From positions 1 through 53,043 of the forward strand of contig JAMOZY010000019.1 of NCBI GenBank assembly GCA_023667695.1: DNA of 53,043 bases. Direction: 5' to 3'. Under the pieces are notes generated by a model. The model did no database searches and had not been told where the DNA came from. It saw only the letters and a list, made by a program, of their open reading frames with translations. Shown in pieces: positions 35,871-44,715 of this stretch. The position numbers and the translations under genes were made by a program. The number at the start of each line of letters is the position of its first letter. The first letter of the stretch is position 1. This stretch comes from Clostridium sp. GTDB taxonomy: Bacteria > Bacillota > Clostridia > Lachnospirales > Lachnospiraceae.

Positions 35871-38800
35871 ATGTACCATTGTCATTCACTATTATATTTC
35901 ATTGGCTATCAACACGATTTATTTCATACGCTCCAGGAAATGCCTCCCCTTCCTGCCTTTACACACGAATATCTGGAAAGCGAATGTCCGGAGCAGGCAA
36001 TGGCAGCCAGGGCTGATATGATTCTGGCTGATTTAGGAGGCCTGGATGCTAAATCGGTCGTACAGACGCTGGTTGCATGGAAGGCTCCGGAGGCAGAGCT
36101 GATTCTTCTGGCAGAAAAGGACCAGATTCCGGAGCTGGAGGACGAACTGTTCAACATTACGGATATCTGGACCCTTCCCTTAACGAAAAGAGAATTAAAA
36201 TTTCATTTTATCCGGTGGCAGGAAGCCTATAAGCTGAGCAAGGATTACTGGCAGACATCGCAATATCTGGAGGCCACCATTAACCATGTTCCGAATCTCA
36301 TCTGGTACAAGGACCGGGATGGCATTCATGAAAAAGTCAATGACTGCTTCTGTGATACCGTCAATAAGAGCAAGGAGCAGGTAGAGGGTCGGGGGCATGC
36401 TTATATCTGGAATGTAGAGCATGACGACCCTGCCTGTATTGAATCCGAGCGTATCGTTATGGAGCAGCAGGAAACCCTCATTTCGGAAGAAAGCATTCAG
36501 ACCGGGGAGGGAACCAAGCTTCTTACCACCTATAAGTCGCCTCTGTATGATTTGGACGGCAGTGTCATGGGAACGGTAGGCGTTGCCATTGATGTTACCC
36601 GGGAGCAGGCTTATGCCCAGGAGCTGCTGGAGAAAAACCAGATGCTGGAGAAGCTTTTCACAACGATGGACTGCGGAATCATATGTCATAGCCTGGACGG
36701 TTCCAGAATCATCAGTATCAACCCGGCTGCCTTAAAGATTCTGGGCTATGAAACCCAGGAGGAATTAATGGCGGATGGCTTTAACATGATTTCTCCCTCT
36801 GTGATTGATGCAGATAAGAAAATGCTTCAGAAAAGCATCAACTCGTTGAAAAAGCCGGGGGATAATATCAATGTCGAATACAGTATACAGCATGAAAACG
36901 AAGAAATCCTTCATGTCATGGGCAATATTAAGCTGATAGAGGAAAATGGCGAGCTGTATTATCAGCGGTATCTGTTAGACTGTACCGCGCAAAAGCTCCA
37001 GGAGGAAATGGAGCAGTCGGAAAACCAGCGGCGTCAAATGGAGCTGATTCATGCACTTAGTATTGATTATAGCCTGGTTTGTTTCTTTGACTTAGATACG
37101 GAAACCGGAAATACACTACGGCTGACAGAATGCAAGAACCATATACTGGAATCCGTTTTTAATGAAGAGCTGATTCTGTCGGAATGCATGGAGCATTACA
37201 TAGAGGCTTGTGTTTATGAAGAGGACCAGGCGCTGTTACGACAGGCCATCTCCCGGGAAGCCTTAGAAAAAGAGCTTTCGGGAAAGTCCTTGTATTACAT
37301 CAATTACCGTACCACCTGCTGTGGCGAGCTAAGATACTTCCAGATGAAGGCGGTACGTGCCGGCGTATGGGATAAAAGCCATGGGGTTGTCATCGGCTTT
37401 CGCAGCATAGATGATGAAACCCGGGAGGAACGAGAGAAAAATGCATTGCTGGAAAATGCGCTTTCCCAGGCGACTCTGGCTAACAAAGCCAAGAGTACGT
37501 TTCTCTCCAATATGTCCCATGATATCCGAACCCCGATGAACGCAATTATCGGCTTTACGGCACTGGCGCTTTCTCACATCGAACGCAAAGAACAGGTAGA
37601 GGAATATCTGAAAAAGATTATGACCTCCGGCAATCATTTGCTCAGTCTGATTAATGATATTCTGGATATGAGCCGTATTGAAAGCGGCAAAATCCATCTG
37701 GAGGAACAGCCATGCAGCCTTCCGGATATTCTTCACGGCCTGCGCAATATCATTCAGGCTGATATCCAGGCAAAGCAGTTGAATTTGTTTATGGATGTAA
37801 TCGATATCCAAAATGAGGAAATCTGCTGTGACCGGCTGCGTCTGAACCAGGTGCTGCTGAATCTGCTAAGCAATGCCGTAAAATATACCGGCGCCGGCGG
37901 TATGGTCAGCATGAAGGTCATTGAAAGAGGCAGTGCGCCGGCTGGTTATGCCAATTATGAATTCCATGTGAAGGATACCGGTATCGGAATGAATGAAGAA
38001 TTTCTTGCCCACATCTTTGAACCATTTGAACGGGAGCGAAATTCCACAATCAGCGGCATTCAGGGTACCGGACTTGGTATGGCAATCACCAAGAATATTG
38101 TTGACATGATGAATGGTTCTATCGAAATAAAAAGCAAGCAGGGGGTTGGTACGGAATGTATCGTTTCCTTTACCTTCCGTCTGAATTCCGGTCCAAAGGA
38201 GCCTCAGACAATTCCGGAATTAAAAGGACTTCGGGCTTTGGTGGTAGATGATGATTTCAATAGCTGTGACAGTGTATCCTGGATGCTGCAGCAGATTGGT
38301 CTGCGTGCAGAGTGGACGCTGTCCGGGAAGGAAGCTGTCCTGCGTACACGACAGGCTGTCATGCGTGATGACCGCTACTTTGTCTATCTGATTGACTGGC
38401 TGCTGCCGGATATGAACGGAATCGAAGTTGCCCGCAGAGTTCGTCAGGAAATGGGAACGGATGTGCCAATCATCGTACTGACTGCATATGACTGGGCTGA
38501 TATTGAGGATGAGGCAAGAGAAGCCGGCGTTACCGGATTTTGCAGCAAACCATTGTTCCTGTCAGAGCTAAGAGATTGTCTGCATTCCATTGTTAACCGG
38601 GATAAGGAAACGGAGCAGCCGGAACGTACATGGAAAGCACTCCACACCGGCCGCATTTTACTGGTGGATGACAACGAACTGAATCAGGAAATCGCAGTCG
38701 CCATTTTGGAAGAGGCTGGTTTTTCCATAGAAGTAGCAGAAAATGGGCAGGTTGCCCTTGATATGCTGAAGGCCTCCGAAGCGGAATACTATCAGTTGAT

Positions 38801-39032
38801 ATTAATGGATATTCAGATGCCGGTGATGAATGGCTATGAAGCTGCCAAGGCGATTCGAAAGTTAGAGAATCCAGCGCTGGCATCCATTCCAATCCTGGCA
38901 ATGACAGCAAATGCTTTCGAGGAAGATAAACGGGAGGCACTGCGATGCGGAATGGATGGTCATATTGCAAAACCAATTGATATTGAAAAGCTAATGGAAA
39001 CCTTAGATGAAATGCTGACAAAGAATGAATAA
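35871..39032 (+). CDS. Cytoplasmic hybrid histidine kinase with two receiver domains
   Basis: A 1053-residue protein with no transmembrane helix. The ATG at 35871 has AGGAGG. The order is an N-terminal receiver-like domain without clear phosphorylation residues (1-120), two PAS domains (about 140-260 and 265-380), and a third PAS-like region. HisKA follows with the phospho-acceptor in SNMSHDIRTPMNA. The ATP-binding domain has NLLSNAVKYT, DTGIGM and GTGLGM. Two receivers end the protein, with phospho-Asp in LIDWLLPDMNG and LILMDIQMPVMNG. No DNA-binding output exists. The input signal is unknown. It lies 152 bases after the dtxR-type gene; co-regulation is possible. Confidence 0.92.
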   Translation: MYHCHSLLYFIGYQHDLFHTLQEMPPLPAFTHEYLESECPEQAMAARADMILADLGGLDAKSVVQTLVAWKAPEAELILLAEKDQIPELEDELFNITDIWTLPLTKRELKFHFIRWQEAYKLSKDYWQTSQYLEATINHVPNLIWYKDRDGIHEKVNDCFCDTVNKSKEQVEGRGHAYIWNVEHDDPACIESERIVMEQQETLISEESIQTGEGTKLLTTYKSPLYDLDGSVMGTVGVAIDVTREQAYAQELLEKNQMLEKLFTTMDCGIICHSLDGSRIISINPAALKILGYETQEELMADGFNMISPSVIDADKKMLQKSINSLKKPGDNINVEYSIQHENEEILHVMGNIKLIEENGELYYQRYLLDCTAQKLQEEMEQSENQRRQMELIHALSIDYSLVCFFDLDTETGNTLRLTECKNHILESVFNEELILSECMEHYIEACVYEEDQALLRQAISREALEKELSGKSLYYINYRTTCCGELRYFQMKAVRAGVWDKSHGVVIGFRSIDDETREEREKNALLENALSQATLANKAKSTFLSNMSHDIRTPMNAIIGFTALALSHIERKEQVEEYLKKIMTSGNHLLSLINDILDMSRIESGKIHLEEQPCSLPDILHGLRNIIQADIQAKQLNLFMDVIDIQNEEICCDRLRLNQVLLNLLSNAVKYTGAGGMVSMKVIERGSAPAGYANYEFHVKDTGIGMNEEFLAHIFEPFERERNSTISGIQGTGLGMAITKNIVDMMNGSIEIKSKQGVGTECIVSFTFRLNSGPKEPQTIPELKGLRALVVDDDFNSCDSVSWMLQQIGLRAEWTLSGKEAVLRTRQAVMRDDRYFVYLIDWLLPDMNGIEVARRVRQEMGTDVPIIVLTAYDWADIEDEAREAGVTGFCSKPLFLSELRDCLHSIVNRDKETEQPERTWKALHTGRILLVDDNELNQEIAVAILEEAGFSIEVAENGQVALDMLKASEAEYYQLILMDIQMPVMNGYEAAKAIRKLENPALASIPILAMTANAFEEDKREALRCGMDGHIAKPIDIEKLMETLDEMLTKNE

Positions 39033-39056
39033 CCGGAAATAAGCTCTTAAGTCAAA

Positions 39057-39109
39057 AAGGCACGAAGGTCCTTACATGAAGAAACACTCAGTAAGGGCTT
39101 TCGTGCCTT
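39057..39109 (-). terminator. Shared terminator after the kinase and the methyltransferase
   Basis: Long arms (39057-39075 with 39091-39109, about 17 of 19 paired) with a 15-base loop end in TTTTT on the minus strand (39058-39054). It closes the minus-strand operon that ends with the methyltransferase and may also stop the plus-strand kinase transcript. Confidence 0.75.
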
Positions 39110-39175
39110 AAACAAATCCATTTCTCTATTACTCCAAAACCTTCTACACAACAGGTGTATAAGAAAAATCATGCT

Positions 39176-39985
39176 CTACTCCTTTTTTGTTTCCCACCGA
39201 TAAACAGCAAGCCGGTTATTGAAGTTTTTTGCCATCACGCTTCCTATCTTTCCCACAAGCGTATATTTTTTCATCTCCTCCCAAAAGCTGCTCTCCTTTA
39301 TCAGTTTTAGCTTTGGATTAAGCTCCAGAAATTCTTTTCCGGTTTCGGTTCCCCACCCAAACTTCGCATTGGTATGCTTTACCGTATCATGCATTTTTTC
39401 TTTCATCATCTTAGGGTGCATCAGCTCCGCAAGCAAAAAGCCTCTGCTAAATGAATCGGTAATGTTATTCAAAATCGTTCTTACCTGTTCTTTTGAAAAA
39501 TACATGAGCAGCCCTTCTGCAATCACAATCACAACATTTGCTTTGGGAATAGCATTTATCCAGTCTGTCTCAAGGATATCTCCGGCCAGCATATGCTCGC
39601 GCTCTGTTTCCGTAAAAATTTTCTTCCTCACCTCTATGGAATCCGGAAGGTCTACATTGAACCACTGAACCGTTCCATTGTCCACCCGTGAAAAACGGTC
39701 GTCCAGGCCGCATCCGATATTGACGCAAACTGCATCCGGGTATTTTGCCAGCAGCTTTTTCAGCGTCCTGTCAAACAAAATTGTCCTTGCCACCACTCCC
39801 TCATGGGAAAAGAATTTATCCATATCCTTCGTGTCAACTGCCAGTGTTTCTATAATCTCCACTGCTTTTTCATCATGAATGCGCGCATGTTTCCTTCTGG
39901 TTTCATTCGCCCTGACCGCAAGGGGAATCAGCGCCGTTTCCTGAACATCACCTAATTGTAAATCCATTTTATCCATTTTATCCAT
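39176..39985 (-). CDS. LCM/PPM1-type SAM-dependent methyltransferase
   Basis: A 269-residue class I methyltransferase of the leucine-carboxyl-methyltransferase-like group. In bacteria this group methylates carboxyl or hydroxyl groups of small molecules. Motif I is VNIGCGLDDRF and is followed by WFNVDLPD, the acidic residue that binds SAM ribose; AEGLLMYF is the family signature. The ATG at 39985 follows AAGGAGG; the frame upstream to 40105 is rejected. It is the last gene of the operon read from 44.6 kb. Its substrate may be the product of the alpha/beta hydrolases; that is speculation. Confidence 0.85.
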   Translation of the reverse strand: MDKMDKMDLQLGDVQETALIPLAVRANETRRKHARIHDEKAVEIIETLAVDTKDMDKFFSHEGVVARTILFDRTLKKLLAKYPDAVCVNIGCGLDDRFSRVDNGTVQWFNVDLPDSIEVRKKIFTETEREHMLAGDILETDWINAIPKANVVIVIAEGLLMYFSKEQVRTILNNITDSFSRGFLLAELMHPKMMKEKMHDTVKHTNAKFGWGTETGKEFLELNPKLKLIKESSFWEEMKKYTLVGKIGSVMAKNFNNRLAVYRWETKKE

Positions 39986-40019
39986 CTTATCCTCCTTCTC
40001 CTGTTCTGCTGTTTTCAAT

Positions 40020-40163
40020 CTATTCCACAATTTCCTGCTCAGACTTTTCCAGCGCGTCCATGCAGTCACTGTGGTTTTCCCGGAATCTCCGGTAAAAAAT
40101 CCCAATCAGCGGAATCCTTTTAGTAATCCTTTTCCATATGTTCCGTCCCTTCCAGTCGAACAT
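40020..40163 (-). CDS. 47-residue basic small ORF
   Basis: A short open frame whose ATG directly follows the TGA that ends the frameshifted tail of the membrane-protein gene. It has an amphipathic basic N-terminal half (FDWKGRNIWKRITKRIPLIG), then YRRFRENHSD and an acidic end. No clear ribosome binding site is visible, so it would depend on translational coupling. It fills the gap before the methyltransferase. It could be a real small protein or the remnant of a larger one; I do not recognise it. Confidence 0.4.
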   Translation of the reverse strand: MFDWKGRNIWKRITKRIPLIGIFYRRFRENHSDCMDALEKSEQEIVE

Positions 40164-40236
40164 TCATATTCGTGAACGTTTCTGTACCTGTTTATGCGTC
40201 TTATAATATTCTTCCTGCAATTCGGGCGGATAGTTC

Positions 40237-40728
40237 CTAAAAAAGTGTACAAATCCATGCCAGTAATAAGGCGGCAAAGGGAAACAGTATAAGCTTCGTA
40301 ATCTGTTCTTTCCGGTTAAATCCAAACTGATGGTATCCTGCACACCCTTTTGTCTCAGGGTAGTAATGCTGGAAAAAATGGGACTTTGTGAGAAGAAACC
40401 AGTCAAAGAAAATGATATCAAATGCTTTCAGCAGATACAACATAATCAGAAACCTTACCGCAAACTGCCAGAAACCATAGCCGTTTTGAATGCCATCCCA
40501 TCCTGCATAAACAAATGTAGCCAGGAATGCAAGTACATCTATAATCAGAATCATCCACCCCAGCAGCTTTGCTCCTGGAAAACGTTCTTCATGCTCCAGA
40601 ACAGCCGCCTGTATATCCTTTGGTGCTGTCCCAAACAGTTTTTTTGACTGTACCAGTGCAACCGCCGCCCATAACAAAAGGAAGAATAGCACCATAAGTA
40701 CCAATGATAAAATCAATGTCACTTTCAT
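40237..40728 (-). CDS. Four-helix DW-motif membrane protein, possible frameshifted tail
   Basis: A 163-residue membrane protein with four hydrophobic helices. It contains FDWFLL and YYPETKG, a layout shared loosely with the proteins at 40784 and 52111, so it is likely a distant paralogue. The frame stops at TAG right after a run of six T (40244-40239 on the minus strand). Skipping one base there continues for another 24 protein-like residues (RNYPPELQEEYYKTHKQ...) to a TGA at 40164. This may be a programmed slip, a homopolymer mutation or an assembly error. The function is unknown. Confidence 0.65.
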   Translation of the reverse strand: MKVTLILSLVLMVLFFLLLWAAVALVQSKKLFGTAPKDIQAAVLEHEERFPGAKLLGWMILIIDVLAFLATFVYAGWDGIQNGYGFWQFAVRFLIMLYLLKAFDIIFFDWFLLTKSHFFQHYYPETKGCAGYHQFGFNRKEQITKLILFPFAALLLAWICTLF

Positions 40729-40783
40729 ATCCGTTTTACCTCACATCTTTCTTATAACCTCATTGCTGCTTTGCGGCATGAGG

Positions 40784-41287
40784 TTAAATCAGCACCCCAA
40801 TGCCTGCACAGATTAATCCCACAAGGGGACATACAATCAAGGGCCACATAATGCAGTGTTCGGGAACTGCCAGCGTAAGCATCCACTTTTTCAGATTCCA
40901 TGCTTCACAATGTTCCGTCCCCGGAGGCATAAGCCCTTTCTTCTTCACAATCCCCCTGAAAAACCAGTCCAGACCAAACAAATCCCCTAGATTGACAAAG
41001 AACATCTCCACATAGCCTGTCCAAAACAGATTCCAGAAGCCTGCCACGCCTGCCTGCCTTGCGCTGACAGCCATATATAAAAATATTAAAATGTACAACG
41101 GATAAAGCACGCCAGCCAATATAGCAATTTCTTTCTTCTCCCTCTTCGGAGCTGCCTTCCGGATTTCCGGTGGCAGCATTCTTGAAAAAGCGTTCGGTAC
41201 AAGCATCCATAACAATGCTACCGTCACATTAAACACTGCACATACCGCAACACCGTCCAATATCGTCCTTTCCCATACCATAGCCAT
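40784..41287 (-). CDS. DW-motif small membrane protein
   Basis: A 167-residue membrane protein with four helices. It aligns end to end by eye with the protein at 52111: RTILDGVAV / RIILDSIII at the start, GFWNLFWTGYVE / GFWNLFFTAYIE in the middle, the NLGDLFGLDW / NFGDFFLLDW motif, PGTE, and LICAGIG at the end. The ATG at 41287 has AAAGGAG; the frame to 41314 would overlap the hydrolase gene. It follows the alpha/beta hydrolase by 10 bases, the same gene order as in the decayed copy at 52 kb. I recognise no characterised family. Confidence 0.75.
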   Translation of the reverse strand: MAMVWERTILDGVAVCAVFNVTVALLWMLVPNAFSRMLPPEIRKAAPKREKKEIAILAGVLYPLYILIFLYMAVSARQAGVAGFWNLFWTGYVEMFFVNLGDLFGLDWFFRGIVKKKGLMPPGTEHCEAWNLKKWMLTLAVPEHCIMWPLIVCPLVGLICAGIGVLI

Positions 41288-41297
41288 TCTTCTCCTT

Positions 41298-42116
41298 TCA
41301 TAAGGTATCGGCATACGCCCCTACTGCTTTCTCCTCCTTTTTCAACGAATGTGCGTGTGCCTTTATTACCTCTTTCAAAAAACGGTCGGGATACTCGCCT
41401 GCAAGCCCGCCATGCCCCACATCCTTAAATATTTTGAGCGTGAATTTGTACCCTTTGTCCTGAAGCTGTTTTATATTCTTTGCAAGCTTGCGCTCTACCG
41501 TGCTGTTGATGCCGTACCATATATACATATCCGTATTTTTGAATGCTTCGTAGTCCGTCTTGTGTCCAATCAGGCAGCGGTCCTGATTGCGCCAGCTTTT
41601 CCATGTGGCCTTGGTATAGACCAGCCGCTCGGCCTCCTCATAGGTTCTTCCGGTGATTTTGGCAAGAAACTTTTTGCGGCGTTTTCCTGCACGTCCCATG
41701 ATGGCATAAAAAAATCCCGTAAAGAAAAAGCAGTACAAATCCTTTCCCCACTCACTCTTTATATCCGGATACTCACGCGTTCCAAAACCATCTGCAATGG
41801 TCGTGGTTATTGTCAGCCGCTTATCCCGAAGCACTTCGTTGAGTACACGGCAGCCATAGGACACCCCGTATAGCACATCAATTTTTCCATCGTAATTTTT
41901 CAATATATAATTGGCAATCTGCTCCGCCTCGTGCATGACAGAGGTAAATTCCGTTTCCGGCTCCGACGGATTAAAGCCATCGTATGCCACCAGCACAACA
42001 TGGAATTTTTTCGCCACACACTCTGCCACGGGAACCGCTCCAAGATAGCTCACACCGCCGCCATGCAGCATTACCATAAGTTCTTTGTTTTCTTTTCCAA
42101 ATTCAAAAAATTTCAT
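41298..42116 (-). CDS. Alpha/beta hydrolase (copy 1)
   Basis: A 272-residue alpha/beta-fold hydrolase. The nucleophile elbow is YGVSYGC (Ser86) and the oxyanion-loop region is LHGGG. A His in VGHGG (His235) completes the expected triad. It starts MKFFEFG, like the copy at 43617 (MKFYEFG) and the remnant at 52007 (MKYFEF), so the three are paralogues. It has no signal peptide. The ATG has GGAGG. The substrate is unknown; its tight placement beside small membrane proteins suggests a lipid or lipid-like substrate, which is inference. Confidence 0.85.
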   Translation of the reverse strand: MKFFEFGKENKELMVMLHGGGVSYLGAVPVAECVAKKFHVVLVAYDGFNPSEPETEFTSVMHEAEQIANYILKNYDGKIDVLYGVSYGCRVLNEVLRDKRLTITTTIADGFGTREYPDIKSEWGKDLYCFFFTGFFYAIMGRAGKRRKKFLAKITGRTYEEAERLVYTKATWKSWRNQDRCLIGHKTDYEAFKNTDMYIWYGINSTVERKLAKNIKQLQDKGYKFTLKIFKDVGHGGLAGEYPDRFLKEVIKAHAHSLKKEEKAVGAYADTL

Positions 42117-42152
42117 ATTTGTCCTCCAAAAATCAACTTCCGCATTCCATTT

Positions 42153-42803
42153 TCACATCAGGCTGACAATGGCTATTAAGCCAAACATGCCAAAACCAAG
42201 GGACGGCATGACAATTCCCGGCAAATCGTAAAAGATATCCGGCTTCAGCTTTCTAAGTCCCATGCCGATTATCAAAAATACAAGCGGATTTAATAGCACA
42301 AACCATTTCGGTACATCCAGAAAACCTCTTAAAATTGCCACAATCACACATATTGTTACAGCAAATATACATCCATATCCAATAAAAAATGGTGGCATGA
42401 CCGCTTTATAATATGCCTCCAATGTATCATCTGCCAGCTTGAAATTATCCGTCTCCATGATTTTCTTGTATATGATTGGCTGTATACAGAGAACCGCATG
42501 CACGAAAAATCCGCCAATGACACTCATGTATCCGCATACAGTGATAATTTCTGCCAATATGTCGCTCTTATCATATAACTGCCCAGCCAAGGCATAGATG
42601 CCACACCCAGCCAGAGCATCGCCAAAAAAAGCCACAAGTATGGATGCGCCAAATCTCCAATAGGACATAGTAAGCCAGTTGCTGTCAATATTCCGTGACG
42701 TGCCAAGCTTCTTATTTCCTTTTCCCTTCAAGTCAAACAGTATGTCTCCCACCGCACAGAGGATTCCCCCTGCAAGCCCTAAAAATCCAAAAAACACATT
42801 CAT
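42153..42803 (-). CDS. DUF6796-like membrane protein (copy 1)
   Basis: A 216-residue protein with six or so transmembrane helices. It has GD in the first helix (AVGDILF) and a His in a middle helix (FFVHAVLC, with Cys four residues later). Both features recur in the proteins at 42820 and 49450. The family name is from memory of similar Lachnospiraceae annotations and is unchecked. The ATG follows AGGAGG and the gene lies 16 bases after copy 2. No function is known to me. Confidence 0.6.
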   Translation of the reverse strand: MNVFFGFLGLAGGILCAVGDILFDLKGKGNKKLGTSRNIDSNWLTMSYWRFGASILVAFFGDALAGCGIYALAGQLYDKSDILAEIITVCGYMSVIGGFFVHAVLCIQPIIYKKIMETDNFKLADDTLEAYYKAVMPPFFIGYGCIFAVTICVIVAILRGFLDVPKWFVLLNPLVFLIIGMGLRKLKPDIFYDLPGIVMPSLGFGMFGLIAIVSLM

Positions 42804-42819
42804 CCTTTCATGCCTCCTA

Positions 42820-43533
42820 TTATTTCTTTTTGGTCATCAGAAGCAGCCCGCCAAACATCCAGATATTCCCAATGCTAATCCAGCCCGTTGCAAGGGCATT
42901 CATCAGTGGCAGGTTTGGAAGCTTTAATATTACCGCCATCGGCAGACCGAGCAAAACGGAAAACACCCATGTCCATTTCGGAAGCGGCGTCAGCCCTTTT
43001 GCAAAGGCTTTCATCTGTGTCACGGTTAATAGCAGGAAGAAAATCAGGAAAAGAACCATTGCAGGAACAAGGAAATAAGCCAGAAACTTCGCTGTCATTT
43101 CAAGTGCCTCGTCCGGACTGTATGCATACATTTTCTTCAGAAAATAAACCGTTGCACAGCAAGGGACATGAACCCCACAGCCGCCAAAAATCAGGCATCC
43201 AAAAATCCCTGCACGGTATGTATGCGCATATTTTTCACTTCCCTGGACTATCAGCCGGTAAATCGCAAAATAGCAAAGTCCCTCCAGCGGAATTCCTATC
43301 AGACCTAAAATTGCCGACCAGAATATCCTTCCATCTGATACCGTCAGATACCTTGCAAAAATTACCGGAATGCCGGATACGTTCGTTTCCGCTGCCCCAT
43401 AGCCCAGCAGCATATCCCCAATCAATACCATGACCGCGGCAACAAGCCCGATTTTCATAAGATGCCGGATTCTCGGCATATCCAGCTCCCTGCTGATACC
43501 AATATTATTAAAGTGATTCCCTGTTTTTTCCAT
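42820..43533 (-). CDS. DUF6796-like membrane protein (copy 2)
   Basis: A 237-residue polytopic membrane protein with the shared GD in helix 1 (LIGDMLLGYG) and His-Cys pair in a middle helix (GVHVPCC). The C-terminal part NLPLMNALATGWISIGNIWMFGG resembles the end of copy 3 (PFNGFASGFESFGWIVMFLGG). The start follows GGAGGAGG. It lies between the two alpha/beta hydrolase genes. The intramembrane His/Cys residues could bind a metal or haem; that is a guess prompted by the iron-type operator upstream. Confidence 0.62.
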   Translation of the reverse strand: MEKTGNHFNNIGISRELDMPRIRHLMKIGLVAAVMVLIGDMLLGYGAAETNVSGIPVIFARYLTVSDGRIFWSAILGLIGIPLEGLCYFAIYRLIVQGSEKYAHTYRAGIFGCLIFGGCGVHVPCCATVYFLKKMYAYSPDEALEMTAKFLAYFLVPAMVLFLIFFLLLTVTQMKAFAKGLTPLPKWTWVFSVLLGLPMAVILKLPNLPLMNALATGWISIGNIWMFGGLLLMTKKK

Positions 43534-43616
43534 TGTTTCCTCCTCCCTGCTACAACAACAATGTCATAGCCGCCGGCTATTTCCAAATTATTCGGATATC
43601 TTCCCTTTCTTTCGGA

Positions 43617-44393
43617 TTACAATTCACAACAATCCCTGACTTCCTCTACCCACTGCCGGGGATAACAAATCAGCAATTCCTCATGCTGCATCTCATGGCG
43701 GCGTATGTCTGGATTTTTGAAGTGCCTTTGATACCGTTCCAGATATTCCTCTCCCATTTTTACAGCATAAAAAATATGTACTACTGTACCGGGCAGGTCG
43801 ATTCCGTCCTCAACCGGCGTGACCAAATCAGAATAGAACTGATTCTGGATGCTTTTCGGCTTTACAAAAGACATGCGGGTATTTCCCATACCGAACATGT
43901 CAAGCATTTTTTCATAATACTGCCTTTCATCCACCGTTTTTTTCTCCAGCCTGCGCTGCATAAATCCAGGCAGTCTCCCCTTCCGGAAGATTCCCGATAG
44001 GATTCTGGCAATCAGCCAGCTCTTAAATCTGACAACCAGCCCGGTTTCCTGGTCCAAATCGGAGCTGCCAAGTATGGCATGGCTGATATGTATGTTTCCC
44101 CGCTGCACCAGCAGTCCCACAAAGCTCCCGCCCAGCGAACAGCCATAAGCTGCGTGTATTTTTCCATCGTAATTTTTTCTGACATAGCTTTCTATTTTTT
44201 CTGTTTCCGTCAGCATATCCGGAAATACGGTATCTTCTGTTTCATCAAAACCATCATAGGATACACAGACTACATGGAACTCCTTTTCCAAAAGTGGAAT
44301 CACTGTTATAAAATTCGCCTCCCAATGACAGCATGTCCCCGGCAGCAAAAGAAGCACTGGATTATCCTTATCTCCAAATTCATAAAATTTCAT
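43617..44393 (-). CDS. Alpha/beta hydrolase (copy 2)
   Basis: A 258-residue alpha/beta-fold hydrolase, first gene of the minus-strand operon. The nucleophile elbow is YGCSLGGS (Ser86) and LLLPGTCCHW is the oxyanion region. A His in MQHEELL near the C-terminus could be catalytic. It shares the MKFYEFG start and KNYDGKI before the elbow with copy 1. It has an AAGGAG site and is preceded by two GTTAGT-N4-RCTAAC repeats and a promoter. Confidence 0.83.
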   Translation of the reverse strand: MKFYEFGDKDNPVLLLLPGTCCHWEANFITVIPLLEKEFHVVCVSYDGFDETEDTVFPDMLTETEKIESYVRKNYDGKIHAAYGCSLGGSFVGLLVQRGNIHISHAILGSSDLDQETGLVVRFKSWLIARILSGIFRKGRLPGFMQRRLEKKTVDERQYYEKMLDMFGMGNTRMSFVKPKSIQNQFYSDLVTPVEDGIDLPGTVVHIFYAVKMGEEYLERYQRHFKNPDIRRHEMQHEELLICYPRQWVEEVRDCCEL

Positions 44394-44497
44394 AGCATCA
44401 TCTCCTTGACTGGAATATCTCTCATCCCAGTGCCATCATGACATCACCGAATAAATACGGATAAGAGTCCCCTTTTTACTTCTCTGTCCAAGATTGA

Positions 44498-44513
44498 GTT
44501 AGTGCAGACTAAC
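44498..44513 (-). promoter_or_regulatory. GTTAGT-N4-RCTAAC repeat (site 2 of the hydrolase operon)
   Basis: GTTAG and CTAAC arms flank six bases. It lies in the 5' leader about 105 bases before the hydrolase start and 47 bp downstream of the promoter-proximal copy, close to 4.5 helical turns. Confidence 0.7.
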
Positions 44514-44544
44514 CTCTGTTGTTAAATAAATGCGGTTACATTTT

Positions 44545-44599
44545 GTTAGTAACCGCTAACTTATTATCAAGTATACTTCTTACAGTTTATTTTTGTCAA
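44545..44599 (-). promoter_or_regulatory. Hydrolase-operon promoter with GTTAGT-N4-RCTAAC operator
   Basis: On the minus strand TTGACA (44599-44594), an 18-base spacer and TATACT (44575-44570) form a promoter. The operator (44545-44560) begins about 10 bases beyond the -10 box, over the expected initial transcribed region. Arms are perfect GTTAG/CTAAC. Confidence 0.75.
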
Positions 44600-44647
44600 T
44601 AGTGTATCGACTGATTTGCTGGACAAATACAACTATTTCCCATGCAA

Positions 44648-44680
44648 GAAAACAGCGGTCTAAACACATCCGCTGTTTTC
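44648..44680 (-). terminator. Terminator after feoB2
   Basis: An 11-bp stem (44648-44658 with 44670-44680) and 11-base loop end in TTTT on both strands. It follows the feoB2 stop by 36 bases. A perfect 14-bp palindrome TATACTTAAGTATA (44681-44694) lies between the stop and the hairpin. Confidence 0.7.
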
Positions 44681-44715
44681 TATACTTAAGTATACTGAAA
44701 AACCTGCCATGTACC

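Noticed and set aside
39986-40105. Forty extra residues upstream of the methyltransferase
   Set aside because: A perfect ribosome binding site precedes the ATG at 39985 and the methyltransferase fold is complete from there; the region overlaps the small ORF.
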